From: Bacteroidales bacterium UBA4772
GTDB taxonomy: Bacteria > Bacteroidota > Bacteroidia > Bacteroidales > VadinHA17
DNA length: 64,000 nt
Assembly (NCBI GenBank): GCA_002403305.1
Contig: DHHM01000013.1
Coordinates: 283,267-347,266, forward strand
Reading direction: 5' to 3'
Made by a program: the position numbers and the translations under genes. Under the pieces are notes generated by a model. The model saw only the letters and a program-made list of their open reading frames with translations. It was not told the origin of the DNA and made no database searches. Below, piece by piece: positions 8,501 through 16,613 of the stretch. Position 1 is the stretch's first letter, and each line of letters begins with the position of its first letter.

Positions 8501-10057
8501 TCATTGCTTTTTCTTCAGGTTCAGATCGTGAAAGTCATAACTGAAATCGGTAAGGGGGGAGATCGCCTCCATCCTGATCATCTCCGGCCTGCCCTCCCTG
8601 TCAAGTGAGAATATCGCGAAGGCATCGGCATCAAAGGTCCTGTCATCCCACCTGACAATAAATGTGTTTCCGGTGTAGTGGAACATGTCACCTCTCAGTC
8701 TGGGTGATCTGACGGCGTTGAACCTCAGCTTGCCGTTGACCTCTGAGATGATGATGTCACCGAACCACGGGTCGGCGTATCTGCCGGTGAAATTTGAGTT
8801 GTCTACCTCCCTGTCTGTCATTGAGGGCTCTGCCTCGACCTTTGCCCACACCTCTTCAGTGATCCTGGCAGCTTCTTCGCGACCTCTGAGGAGACTCTCC
8901 TTCAGCGCCTCTACCCGGTCAACACCCCTGATGCCAAGATAACCGTCAATAAGTGTGTAGGTTATTGCTTCATGGGCCTCATCCACCTGCTGATTGGTCA
9001 GGACAATGATACCGAGATTCAGCTCCGGGAGCATTGTTACCCTGGTTACAATGCCGGTGTGTGACCCGGTATGATACACCTGGAGATAACCGTTAATGTC
9101 TGTCAGGTTCCAGCCAAGGCCGTAGGCGGAGAAGTGGCTGTTATATGGCCCGTTCTCAGACAAGGGCTTAATCGTCTGCGGAGTCCACATCTCACTGTGA
9201 ACCTTCTCTGAGAAGATCTGCTTTTCAAGGTTTGGCCCGTATCTGCCCCGGTTCAGCTGACATATGACCCATCTGCTCATGTCGCTGATGTTGCTGTAGA
9301 TGCCGCCCGAGGAGTTGTGGAGCCTGTTTTCCTGTTTGAGAGCTACCTGAAGACTGCCGTCGACGGGAACATGGGCATCAATGATGTTTGATCGTTCGCG
9401 CAGCCCTTTGAATGATGCTGAAGAGCCGGTCATATCCAGTGGTTTCATGATCCGTGTTTCCACGAACTCCTCCCAGCTCATTCCGGAGACTCTCTCAACC
9501 ACCTCGCCGGCTACCACATAGAGCAGGTTGTCATAATCATATCTGGTTCTGTAGGGCGAGGCCTGCTTAAGATGCCTGAGGTTTCTGACGATATCGTCAG
9601 CAGTAAACATGGCCGAGTCAGGCCACATCATCAGGTCGCCGGCGCCGAGTCCCAGCCCGCTGCGGTGGGTGAGGAGGTCCCTGATTCTGAAATCCTCAGT
9701 GACATATGAGTTATACAGCCTGAACTCCGGAATAATATCAATAACCCTTGTATCCCAGGTCACTCTCTCTTCGTCTATCAGAATGCCCAGGGCTGCCGTT
9801 GTGAATGCCTTTGTGTTTGATGCTATGGCAAAAAGGGTCTTCTCATCGGTCTTTTCGCCGGTGGCGACCGATCTGACACCGTACCCTTCCATATGAATCA
9901 CTTCGCCATCCTTTAACACGGCTACGGCTATGCCTGGAACGTTGAATTCCTTCAGGACTCTCTCCGTCAGCCTGTCAATCTTTTTCGACGAAAGAGGCTG
10001 CGACAGTGAAATAAGTGAGTAAAGAACAAGCAGGCAGGTGAAAAACAGTTTCTTCAT
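8501..10057 (-). CDS. Serine hydrolase, class C beta-lactamase/D-aminopeptidase fold (paralog A)
   Basis: A 518-residue exported protein with signal peptide MKKLFFTCLLVLYSLISLSQ. The S12 family motifs are present: SNTK (nucleophile S80, K83), YDN (Y175, N177) and HTGSHTG in place of the KTG box. After the catalytic domain (about 25-375) a DUF3471-like beta domain of about 110 residues follows, ending in LTDFSYDFHDL. S12 members hydrolyse D-amino-acid peptides, esters or beta-lactams. This architecture is common in secreted Bacteroidota proteins of unknown substrate. It is a tandem paralog of the next gene upstream, 21 bases away, and lies before the GH38 gene. A true beta-lactamase is unlikely because of the extra domain and the repeated occurrence of such genes here. 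Confidence 0.82.
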   Translation of the reverse strand: MKKLFFTCLLVLYSLISLSQPLSSKKIDRLTERVLKEFNVPGIAVAVLKDGEVIHMEGYGVRSVATGEKTDEKTLFAIASNTKAFTTAALGILIDEERVTWDTRVIDIIPEFRLYNSYVTEDFRIRDLLTHRSGLGLGAGDLMMWPDSAMFTADDIVRNLRHLKQASPYRTRYDYDNLLYVVAGEVVERVSGMSWEEFVETRIMKPLDMTGSSASFKGLRERSNIIDAHVPVDGSLQVALKQENRLHNSSGGIYSNISDMSRWVICQLNRGRYGPNLEKQIFSEKVHSEMWTPQTIKPLSENGPYNSHFSAYGLGWNLTDINGYLQVYHTGSHTGIVTRVTMLPELNLGIIVLTNQQVDEAHEAITYTLIDGYLGIRGVDRVEALKESLLRGREEAARITEEVWAKVEAEPSMTDREVDNSNFTGRYADPWFGDIIISEVNGKLRFNAVRSPRLRGDMFHYTGNTFIVRWDDRTFDADAFAIFSLDREGRPEMIRMEAISPLTDFSYDFHDLNLKKKQ

Positions 10058-10078
10058 CGGTGGTCAATCTTTTCTGTG

Positions 10079-11638
10079 TCAGTCTTCCTTTCTTGAAAAA
10101 AAGAGATCATGGAAGTCGTAGCTGAAATCGGTCAGGGGCGAGATGGCTTCCATCCGTATCTCCGAGGGTCTGCCCTCCCTGTCAAGGGTGAATACAGCCC
10201 AGGCATCGGCATCCATCGACCTGTCATCCCATTTGACTATGAAGGTGTTTCCTGTATACCAGAACATGTCGCCTCTCAGCTTCGGTGACCGGACTGACCT
10301 GAACCTCATTTTCCCGTCATCGTGAGAGATGATTATATCGCCCAGCCATTTGTCGGTGTAGTGACCGGCATAGGGCGCGGGGTCAATGGTCTCTGTTCCG
10401 CTGGCACGCTGTTTCTCTATCCGGGCCCACACCTCATCGGTGATCTTCTTTGCCTCAGCCTCTCTTCTGCGGGCATTGTCGCTCAGCTGTCTTACCCAGT
10501 CGTTGCCCGTGATACCGAAGTATCCGTCCAGGATGGTGTTGGTTATGGCAGTGAAGGCGCTTCCGGCCTGCTGGTTGGTAAAGACTATTATTCCGAGCTT
10601 CAGTTCAGGTATCAGGGTGACCTGCGTCACCATTCCCGAAAGTCCTCCTGTATGCGAGGCCTGCAGATAACCGCTGACATCGGTCAGGCGCCAGCCAAGG
10701 CCGTAGCCTGCAAAGTGGCTCCTGTAGGGCCCGGGTGACCTGACGGGTATGATGGTCTGGGGAGTCCACATCTCTCTGTGAACAGACTCCGAAAAGATCT
10801 GCCTGTCAAGCTCCGGACCGTATTTACCGCGGTTCATCTGCATGGTGACCCACCTGCTCATGTCGGCCACGCTGCTCCAGATGCCCCCTGCCGGGTTCAT
10901 CAGGTCACTTTCATATCTCGATACGACCTGCAAAGTGCCGTCAACCGGCACATGCGCATCGATGATGTTCGCCTGCTCCTTTATCCTGCCGAGTGAGGCA
11001 GCTGACCTTTTCATACCCAGGGGCACCATGATCCTCTCCTCTACGAACTGCTCCCAGCTCTTCCCTGAAACTCTTGCAACCACCTCGCCTGCAACAATAT
11101 AAAGCAGGTTATCATAATCGTATTTGGTGCGGAACGGTGAGACCTGCCTCAGATACCTGAGGTTGTGGATTATATCTTCTCTTGTAAAGGATGAGGAGTC
11201 GGGCCACAGCATCAGGTCCCCGGCACCCAGACCCATGCCGCTGCGGTGGGTGAGGAGATCCTTTATGCTGAAATCCTCAGTGACATAAGAGTTGTAGAGC
11301 CTGAACTCAGGTATGACATCAATGACTTTCGTATTCCAGGTCAGCTTCCCCTCATCAACAAGTATTGCCAGCGCAGCCGCAGTAAAGGCCTTGGAGTTGG
11401 AAGCTATCCCGAAGAGTGTGTTTTCGTCCGTCCTCCTGCCGGTGGCAATTGAGCTGACGCCGTACCCTTTCATGTGGATCACCTCGCCATCTTTGACCAC
11501 AGCCACGGCTATGCCGGGAACGTTAAACTCCTGCATGGTCGTTTCCACCACTCTGTCAATATCCTTTGTGGCCAGAGGCTGCGACCACAGAACGCTGCAT
11601 GCCAGCGTGACAATAACAAGCAAAATAATTTTCTTCAT
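10079..11638 (-). CDS. Serine hydrolase, class C beta-lactamase/D-aminopeptidase fold (paralog B)
   Basis: A 519-residue exported protein (signal peptide MKKIILLVIVTLACSVLWSQ), collinear with paralog A. The first 180 residues align without gaps, and segments such as PEFRLYNSYVTEDF and RSPKLRGDMFWYTGNTF recur nearly unchanged. Catalytic SNSK (S80, K83), YDN (Y175, N177) and HTGGLSG are all intact, and the C-terminal DUF3471-like domain is retained. The two genes arose by tandem duplication, and both copies look functional, so substrate divergence is plausible. They are probably cotranscribed. This is the upstream member, and 166 bases separate it from the S51 gene. Confidence 0.82.
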   Translation of the reverse strand: MKKIILLVIVTLACSVLWSQPLATKDIDRVVETTMQEFNVPGIAVAVVKDGEVIHMKGYGVSSIATGRRTDENTLFGIASNSKAFTAAALAILVDEGKLTWNTKVIDVIPEFRLYNSYVTEDFSIKDLLTHRSGMGLGAGDLMLWPDSSSFTREDIIHNLRYLRQVSPFRTKYDYDNLLYIVAGEVVARVSGKSWEQFVEERIMVPLGMKRSAASLGRIKEQANIIDAHVPVDGTLQVVSRYESDLMNPAGGIWSSVADMSRWVTMQMNRGKYGPELDRQIFSESVHREMWTPQTIIPVRSPGPYRSHFAGYGLGWRLTDVSGYLQASHTGGLSGMVTQVTLIPELKLGIIVFTNQQAGSAFTAITNTILDGYFGITGNDWVRQLSDNARRREAEAKKITDEVWARIEKQRASGTETIDPAPYAGHYTDKWLGDIIISHDDGKMRFRSVRSPKLRGDMFWYTGNTFIVKWDDRSMDADAWAVFTLDREGRPSEIRMEAISPLTDFSYDFHDLFFSRKED

Positions 11639-11680
11639 CTGTTTTAATGTTTGAACTGAGCCAATAAACTTACATAAAAA

Positions 11681-11866
11681 TCAATCGATGACCTTCCTAT
11701 ACCGTAGGTATTTCTGTCAGCCTGCTGCCTGTCGACATAGCTTAAGTCAATGAATTCCATCTCTCTCAGATTATACCTGTCACCCTGCCTGAGATCGATA
11801 AAAGTTCAGTCGATGATTTTCCTCTCTCTCAGATTGTACCTGTCACCCTGTCTGAGCAGGTAAAAG
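11681..11866 (-). repeat. Three tandem copies (59-66 bp) of the 3' end of the S51 peptidase gene
   Basis: Copy C (11806-11866) is the last 20 codons and stop of the S51 gene, encoding LRQGDRYNLRERKIID. Copy B (11747-11805) follows the stop and would read LRQGDRYNLREMEFID. Copy A (11681-11746) is more worn but keeps the start TCAATCGATGACCTTCCT in plus-strand reading, which matches copy C's TCAGTCGATGATTTTCCT. All three are in the same orientation and abut. Divergence increases away from the gene, as expected for duplicates released from selection. Confidence 0.8.
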
Positions 11867-12684
11867 AGGAAATCCTTTTCCGGCAGTATCTTCAGATCGC
11901 TGCCCTCACGCGACCAGAAGGAGCCGTCATAGACAAGCACATAACTGGCACCGATCACCTCCATGGTGTCTCTCTGCACAACCACGGCTGTATTCTCATC
12001 TATCCCTATCCCCAGCAGCTCCGGGTGCTCACGCAGGATACCGTACATGTCGAACTGCCTGTTTCTGGCCAGCACATGCTGGTCAATCGCAATGTTGCTT
12101 ATATAGCAGAACCCCTTTTGATGGTCACCCATCATGACCTGGTTATTCTCCGTGTCACCCCTGGCAAGGAAGGAGCCCTGGATCGTCGCTCCGGCAGAGG
12201 AGCCGCCTACTACACCGCCCCGTTTAAGCACACGCCTGAACAGCTCTTCGGTCAGTGGGCCGCTGTAGGAGTCGACCAGCCGCCACTGCCGGCCCCCGCC
12301 GAACCAGACACCCGTGGCATCAAGCAGGGGAGCGGTGAAGAAGTCACTGTTGGCTGTGTCGCGACTATCTGTGTGCAACACGGTGACATTCCCTGCGCCG
12401 CGCGACCTGAGAAAATAAGCAGCACTGTCAGAATAACTCTCTGCTCCGGCTGCCGTGGGTATGTATATTATCCTGGCATTATCTCCTCCGGCAAGTGATA
12501 AGAATCGCTTTATTATCGTATCCGACAGCCTGCCACCGCCGGCAATGACCAGAGTGCCTTTCGATGGGCCTGATGTAATCTTATCTGCCGGAGCGTCTTG
12601 CGACATGAGTTGCCCCGCGGGAAGGAGACAAATGATTAATGCTGTTACCAGCAGACGGTTATTCAGTTGTTTAAGGTTACACAT
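11806..12684 (-). CDS. Cyanophycinase-like peptidase, family S51
   Basis: About 292 residues from an ATG at 12684 (a longer frame starts at 12729, but the shorter one puts a hydrophobic signal segment, LLVTALIICLLPAGQ, near the N-terminus). The S51 nucleophile elbow GGSSAGA is present about 160 residues in. It is preceded by a GTLVIAGGG strand and a VWFGGG motif, and followed by DQHVLARNRQFDM, typical of cyanophycinase-type serine peptidases. These cleave cyanophycin or isoaspartyl/aspartyl dipeptides. The signal peptide suggests a periplasmic or secreted enzyme. It may cooperate with the serine hydrolases downstream in using unusual peptides. Its 3' end is repeated downstream. Confidence 0.82.
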   Translation of the reverse strand: MCNLKQLNNRLLVTALIICLLPAGQLMSQDAPADKITSGPSKGTLVIAGGGRLSDTIIKRFLSLAGGDNARIIYIPTAAGAESYSDSAAYFLRSRGAGNVTVLHTDSRDTANSDFFTAPLLDATGVWFGGGRQWRLVDSYSGPLTEELFRRVLKRGGVVGGSSAGATIQGSFLARGDTENNQVMMGDHQKGFCYISNIAIDQHVLARNRQFDMYGILREHPELLGIGIDENTAVVVQRDTMEVIGASYVLVYDGSFWSREGSDLKILPEKDFLFYLLRQGDRYNLRERKIID

Positions 12685-12905
12685 CGTAATGCTGTTTTGT
12701 ATCTGAGCTAAAAGTATGAATTTTTCCATTGAGTTTCAGAAAGCAAATTTCCCACGGACTTCATCAAATCTTCATAATTCATTCATAAACTTTGCTCTGT
12801 CAATGTCAGGTGACTTGCAAAGAGAGCACCCGGCAGCGACAACGATACAGGAAGCGGCGACAGCTTCCAACTGTCTTTCTTTCCACAAGTCCGTTTTAAT
12901 GCAGC

Positions 12906-12946
12906 GAAGACTGCCGGCGCCCCAATCCGGCAGTCTTCCATTTTTT
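12906..12946 (+). terminator. Strong rho-independent terminator on the plus strand
   Basis: A perfect 12-bp stem (GAAGACTGCCGG paired with CCGGCAGTCTTC) with a 9-base loop is followed after CA by six T residues on the plus strand. On the minus strand the hairpin is followed by GCTGCATT with no U-run. Both flanking genes are on the minus strand, so no known plus-strand gene feeds this terminator. It lies in a 336-base gap (12685-13020) that otherwise shows no open frame with protein-like features. A small plus-strand RNA ending here is possible. Confidence 0.7.
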
Positions 12947-13020
12947 GATTAAACTGGCAACCATGATCCCGAATCACCGCATTGACTGCAGCCCTGGCAA
13001 AGCTGGCTGACGTTTTGATT

Positions 13021-13746
13021 TTATTGGTGCTTGATGCTTCGACGGTAAATAATCACAATAGCAGCCGCTATAATCAATTCTCCGGCAATAAAGATCGGCC
13101 ACCTGTAATGGTCAGGTGTGTAGCTTGTTATCAATGTAGTCAGTAGTTCTGCCGCCTCCTGTGATTTTCCACGCGCGAGCACCCCGCTTTCAAAAATGAG
13201 CCTGGAGTAATCGATCAGGTATGTGAAAAGAATGATCAGTGCACCGCCGAAGATGAGAATCCAGTCAATGAGACGAACCTTTACGCAGTAACCGTTCTCC
13301 TCTCTTGCCACCAGAAGCAGGGCCATCATTATCATGGTCACTGAATTCAGCACCGGGGCGAGCACCGGCCCCAGCCAGGAGACAGGGATGAGAAAGAGCA
13401 GGTCCCAGGTGAGAAGGGAGGCAGGCCACCCGATCAGCATCTTAAGGGCAACGTAATAGAAAATATCCCATACACCGAAGGCGAAGAGTGCATACCAGAG
13501 CCGCTGCAGATTGTTTCTCCCGGCGATGATACCCACACCGGCAAGCATCACCAGCGTGGCGATCTCCCTGATCCACTCAATGGTGACAAGGTCGGGCGAC
13601 ATGAGTTTCAGGGGAAAGTCAAAACCCTCAGGGTAATAGAGTTCCCTTAGGTATACAACTACAATGGCTTCCAGGAAACCCATGGCAACCGCAAACACCG
13701 CGAGCCAGAGAAACCGAAACCTGTAGCTGAGATAACTGTTTTTCAT
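13021..13746 (-). CDS. Multi-pass membrane protein of unknown function
   Basis: Not recognised beyond its topology. From an ATG at 13746 it gives 241 residues with about seven hydrophobic segments, beginning MKNSYLSYRFRFLWLAVFAVA (first segment) and ending in a basic tail YRRSIKHQ. The longer frame from 13887 adds a polar, non-membrane leader that overlaps the neighbouring gene and is rejected. An acidic/polar stretch at residues 31-55 and another at 175-200 probably lie on the periplasmic side. It lies 25 bases downstream of the chimeric reductase remnant and may be cotranscribed with it. No enzymatic motif is visible. Confidence 0.6.
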   Translation of the reverse strand: MKNSYLSYRFRFLWLAVFAVAMGFLEAIVVVYLRELYYPEGFDFPLKLMSPDLVTIEWIREIATLVMLAGVGIIAGRNNLQRLWYALFAFGVWDIFYYVALKMLIGWPASLLTWDLLFLIPVSWLGPVLAPVLNSVTMIMMALLLVAREENGYCVKVRLIDWILIFGGALIILFTYLIDYSRLIFESGVLARGKSQEAAELLTTLITSYTPDHYRWPIFIAGELIIAAAIVIIYRRSIKHQ

Positions 13747-13771
13747 AGTTGAAGAAAAGTCACCGTGAAAT

Positions 13772-14458
13772 TTACAAAATATATGGGAAAACTGCTTTCC
13801 TTTCTGTTGGATAATCGGGGAAATGATTTTTGTACCACCGGTGATGCAAGAGTGCCCTGGGCACCTGGTTGGAGAATGTCCGGACAAAGAAGGAAAAGGC
13901 CGGCAATGACCAGAATAAAATGGCGTATACGCCCCATTCCACTGTCTCTCCCATAAAGTTGGGACAGCTCACCCTCTCAAACAAACCTCCCCGCGGTATG
14001 CGGTAGCCGTTGCTCCGGTCTTTTCTCAGGTGTATAAGCTTCTCATCAGAGGTGATGTTGATCACCATGCCTGTGAAAAAGATAAGCAACCCTGCAATGA
14101 ACCGCGGATCAGTCAGCCATTCGCCGTTGTAATGAGTATGGAGTGTTCCGGTGTGGTATCCCAGGAACCCGGCGATGACAAAATTGAAGAAGACAGCCAT
14201 CAGAGCCACCGCCAGCGGCCTGAAGGTGGCAGTCTGCACGAGTGTCTCATCTTCTGTCTTCCACTCAAGCCACGCCTTCCCCGGCAGCTTCATCTCGGCA
14301 TAAAGCAACAGCCTCTTCTCCTCCCTGTCAGCATAGAGAACCCGCCAGAAATCGAGTGAGTCTCCTGGTGATATCACTCTGCTGTTCTTTCTTCCCCTGC
14401 GCAGGTTTGCATTTTTATTACTTTTGACTGAAAATTTGATGTTTTTATGGTTTAACAC
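13772..14458 (-). pseudogene. Chimeric remnant: DUF2867 fragment fused in frame to C-terminal half of a steroid 5-alpha-reductase-like protein
   Basis: The 228-codon frame joins pieces of two families. Residues about 27-80 (SPGDSLDFWRV, AEMKLPGKAWLEW, LVQTATFRP) match the C-terminal DUF2867 region of SDR/epimerase-like proteins of roughly 480 residues. From about residue 81 (near base 14218) it becomes the C-terminal 150 residues of the 3-oxo-5-alpha-steroid 4-dehydrogenase/DUF1295 family: WLTDPRFIAG, GYRIPRGGLFERVSCPNF, RALLHHRWYKNHFPDYP. Each family is missing its N-terminal portion. The only start codon lies 7 bases from the divergent gene's start, in AT-rich sequence encoding KNIKFSVKSNKN, unlike a real N-terminus. 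A deletion that fused two neighbouring genes explains this best. Whether it is expressed is unknown. Confidence 0.7.
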
Positions 14459-14465
14459 TTATATC

Positions 14466-16019
14466 ATGAGCAATCTTTTGACCAAAGTAGTTATTAGTTT
14501 GACAGTAATTTCAATGATGTCTTGTTCGGAACCCGACACCGGAGCACAGACGGAGGAGCAGAAGACAATCCTCTATGCTGAACTGATGCACGAGGTGAAC
14601 AGTTTCTCACCTGTCATCACCACAGAACGTAATTTCAAGGCTGATCACCTCTTTTACGGTGAAGATGTAGTTGCATCTGCCATCGAGGAGGACAAGCAGC
14701 TTGCCGGCTTCCTCTCAGTGGTTGAAGAGCAGGGCAGGGGAAGGGTGAAGGCAATACCTCTGGTACAGGCAAAATCCCTTTCAGGCGGACCTGTCGACAG
14801 CGTGTTCTACGCAAAAATCAAAAACCTGATCCTTGACGGTATCAGGAAGCAGGAGAGGGTCGACGGCATATACCTGTCACTGCACGGTGCGATGGGTGTT
14901 CTGGGTATGTTCGACCCTGAGGGTGATCTGATAGCAGCCGTCAGGGAGGCAGCAGGCCCCGGGACTGTCATAGCCGTGAGCTTTGATCTGCACGCCAACG
15001 TCACCAGGCGCAGGGCTGATAATGCTGATATCATTGTAGGTTATCATACCAACCCCCACCGCGATCATTTCAAGACTGCCTATCGTGCCGGCGACCTGCT
15101 GATAAGAAGTGTGATGGGAGAGATTGATCCGGTAATGGTGGTCAACAAGATGAATCTTCTCAAGGGTGGCGGCATCAATGTAGATTTCCTTCAGCCTTTC
15201 CGACCAATATTCGCAAAGATGAAGAAGATGGAGAAACAGGATGATGTTCTCTCTGTCTCATTCTTCCCGGTACATATATGGATAGATGAGCCGGAGCTTG
15301 GTTACAGCACCATAGCCATCACCGACGGAAATCGCGACCTGGCCGTACAACTGGCCGATGAGCTCTCCGACATGGCCTGGGCGGTGCGTGATGTGCCGCA
15401 GCCTGGAGGTAACAGCCCCGAAGAGGCGGTAGTCATAGCACGCGATAAGAAGCTGGGACGCGCACTCGGGACTGTGGTCTTCTGCGATGTGGCCGACGCA
15501 CCCTCGGCAGGAACACCGGGGGAGAGCACCTGGATACTCAAGGCGCTGGTGGAACAGGGGAGCGACATGACCTCATACGTCTCCGTACGCGATGCCATGG
15601 CGGCCGAAGAGGCATGGCAATACAGCGTCGGTGATGAGATTACTCTCTCTGTAGGCGGCAAACTGGATACCGTGTATAACGCACCATTTACATATAACGG
15701 CGTTGTGGCCAGCAAACAGGAGACCTCCTTCGGCAAGACGGTCATCCTTAAACATGACGGTGTGCACCTCATACTCTCAGAGCTGCCGATGGCACTCAAG
15801 GAGCCCGGGGACTTCAAGGAACTTGGACTCTCAGTCTGGAAGGCCGACATCGTCGTTGTCAAAAACCTTTTTCCGTTCAGGTATAACTACCTCCTCTATA
15901 ACAGGAAGACTGTCAATGTCATGTCTCCCGGATTCAGCAGCATCGATCCCTTCGCGCTTAAATACGTGAATATTCCGCGCCCGATCTATCCGCTCGACAA
16001 AATTGAAAGCTGGAGATAG
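14466..16019 (+). CDS. M81-family metallopeptidase (microcystinase MlrC-like) lipoprotein
   Basis: A 517-residue protein. The ATG at 14466 is chosen over 14424 because it starts a lipoprotein signal, MSNLLTKVVISLTVISMMSC, with the lipid Cys at residue 20. M81/DUF1485 features follow: HEVNSFSP near the N-terminus, SLHGAMGV, SFDLHANVT (metal-site Asp and His), YHTNPHRDH, and later an MlrC C-terminal domain with DVADAPSAGTPGEST and FGKTVILKHDGVHLIL. The family includes zinc enzymes opening cyclic or unusual peptides. Membrane anchoring suggests periplasmic processing of imported peptides. It is read from its own promoter, divergent from the chimeric remnant and convergent with the ICMT gene. Confidence 0.85.
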   Translation: MSNLLTKVVISLTVISMMSCSEPDTGAQTEEQKTILYAELMHEVNSFSPVITTERNFKADHLFYGEDVVASAIEEDKQLAGFLSVVEEQGRGRVKAIPLVQAKSLSGGPVDSVFYAKIKNLILDGIRKQERVDGIYLSLHGAMGVLGMFDPEGDLIAAVREAAGPGTVIAVSFDLHANVTRRRADNADIIVGYHTNPHRDHFKTAYRAGDLLIRSVMGEIDPVMVVNKMNLLKGGGINVDFLQPFRPIFAKMKKMEKQDDVLSVSFFPVHIWIDEPELGYSTIAITDGNRDLAVQLADELSDMAWAVRDVPQPGGNSPEEAVVIARDKKLGRALGTVVFCDVADAPSAGTPGESTWILKALVEQGSDMTSYVSVRDAMAAEEAWQYSVGDEITLSVGGKLDTVYNAPFTYNGVVASKQETSFGKTVILKHDGVHLILSELPMALKEPGDFKELGLSVWKADIVVVKNLFPFRYNYLLYNRKTVNVMSPGFSSIDPFALKYVNIPRPIYPLDKIESWR

Positions 16020-16064
16020 CAGAACATTCTGACCGGAGTCTGTGAGATAATAATCAGCGTAGCT

Positions 16065-16613
16065 TCAAAGGATGAAAGGGATGAGTCTTTTCGTATTTTG
16101 CATGTATTCACGGTAACTCTCCCCGAAGTGACTTATGCACAATGTCTCATCACGCCGTGCGGTGACCCACAGCAACCATGAGGAGAGCAGGGCTACAGGC
16201 AGTGTGACCGCCAGGGGTTGCTTCAACCAGATACCCCAGGCGAGAAAGAGCAGCGATGAGTAGAGCGGATGCCTGATATATCTGAATATGCCGCTGGTGA
16301 CAAGCTCTGTGGTCTTTTCAAACCTGAACAGCTTCTCGTCAATTCTAACAATACCGGGCTTCCTGGCTTTTCTTAACCGGAGTGCTCCCTCAATCATAAA
16401 CCACAGTGAGATAAAGAGCAGAATCCATGATATTAACTGTCTGAAGGAGAAAGGCTCCCGGAACCACTGCTCATAATTTATTACAAAGAGTGCAATGATG
16501 CACTCCCAGCTGAAAAAGCGTGTAAAGCCGTGGCTTCTGCTGTCGAGCAGACTCTGCTTTGAGACGTAGATGAGCGGTACACTCAGGGCAATTAGCAGAA
16601 TCACTTTGTCCAT
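16065..16613 (-). CDS. Isoprenylcysteine carboxyl methyltransferase-family membrane protein
   Basis: A 182-residue membrane protein with four to five hydrophobic segments. The C-terminal half has the ICMT/PEMT signature: SGIFRYIRHPLYSSLLFLAWG (His and Pro of the SAM-binding RHPxY motif), then DETLCISHFGESYREYMQNT with the conserved Glu. Bacterial members methylate small lipids or isoprenoid-like substrates using SAM. The target here is unknown. Its start lies 13 bases inside the 3' end of the GH95 gene, so it is probably translated from the same mRNA, without an obvious functional link to fucosidase activity. Confidence 0.75.
   Translation of the reverse strand: MDKVILLIALSVPLIYVSKQSLLDSRSHGFTRFFSWECIIALFVINYEQWFREPFSFRQLISWILLFISLWFMIEGALRLRKARKPGIVRIDEKLFRFEKTTELVTSGIFRYIRHPLYSSLLFLAWGIWLKQPLAVTLPVALLSSWLLWVTARRDETLCISHFGESYREYMQNTKRLIPFIL

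Noticed and set aside
8501..11638. Antibiotic-resistance beta-lactamases
   Set aside because: They share the S12 fold but have C-terminal DUF3471-like domains and lack the KTG box form of class C beta-lactamases.
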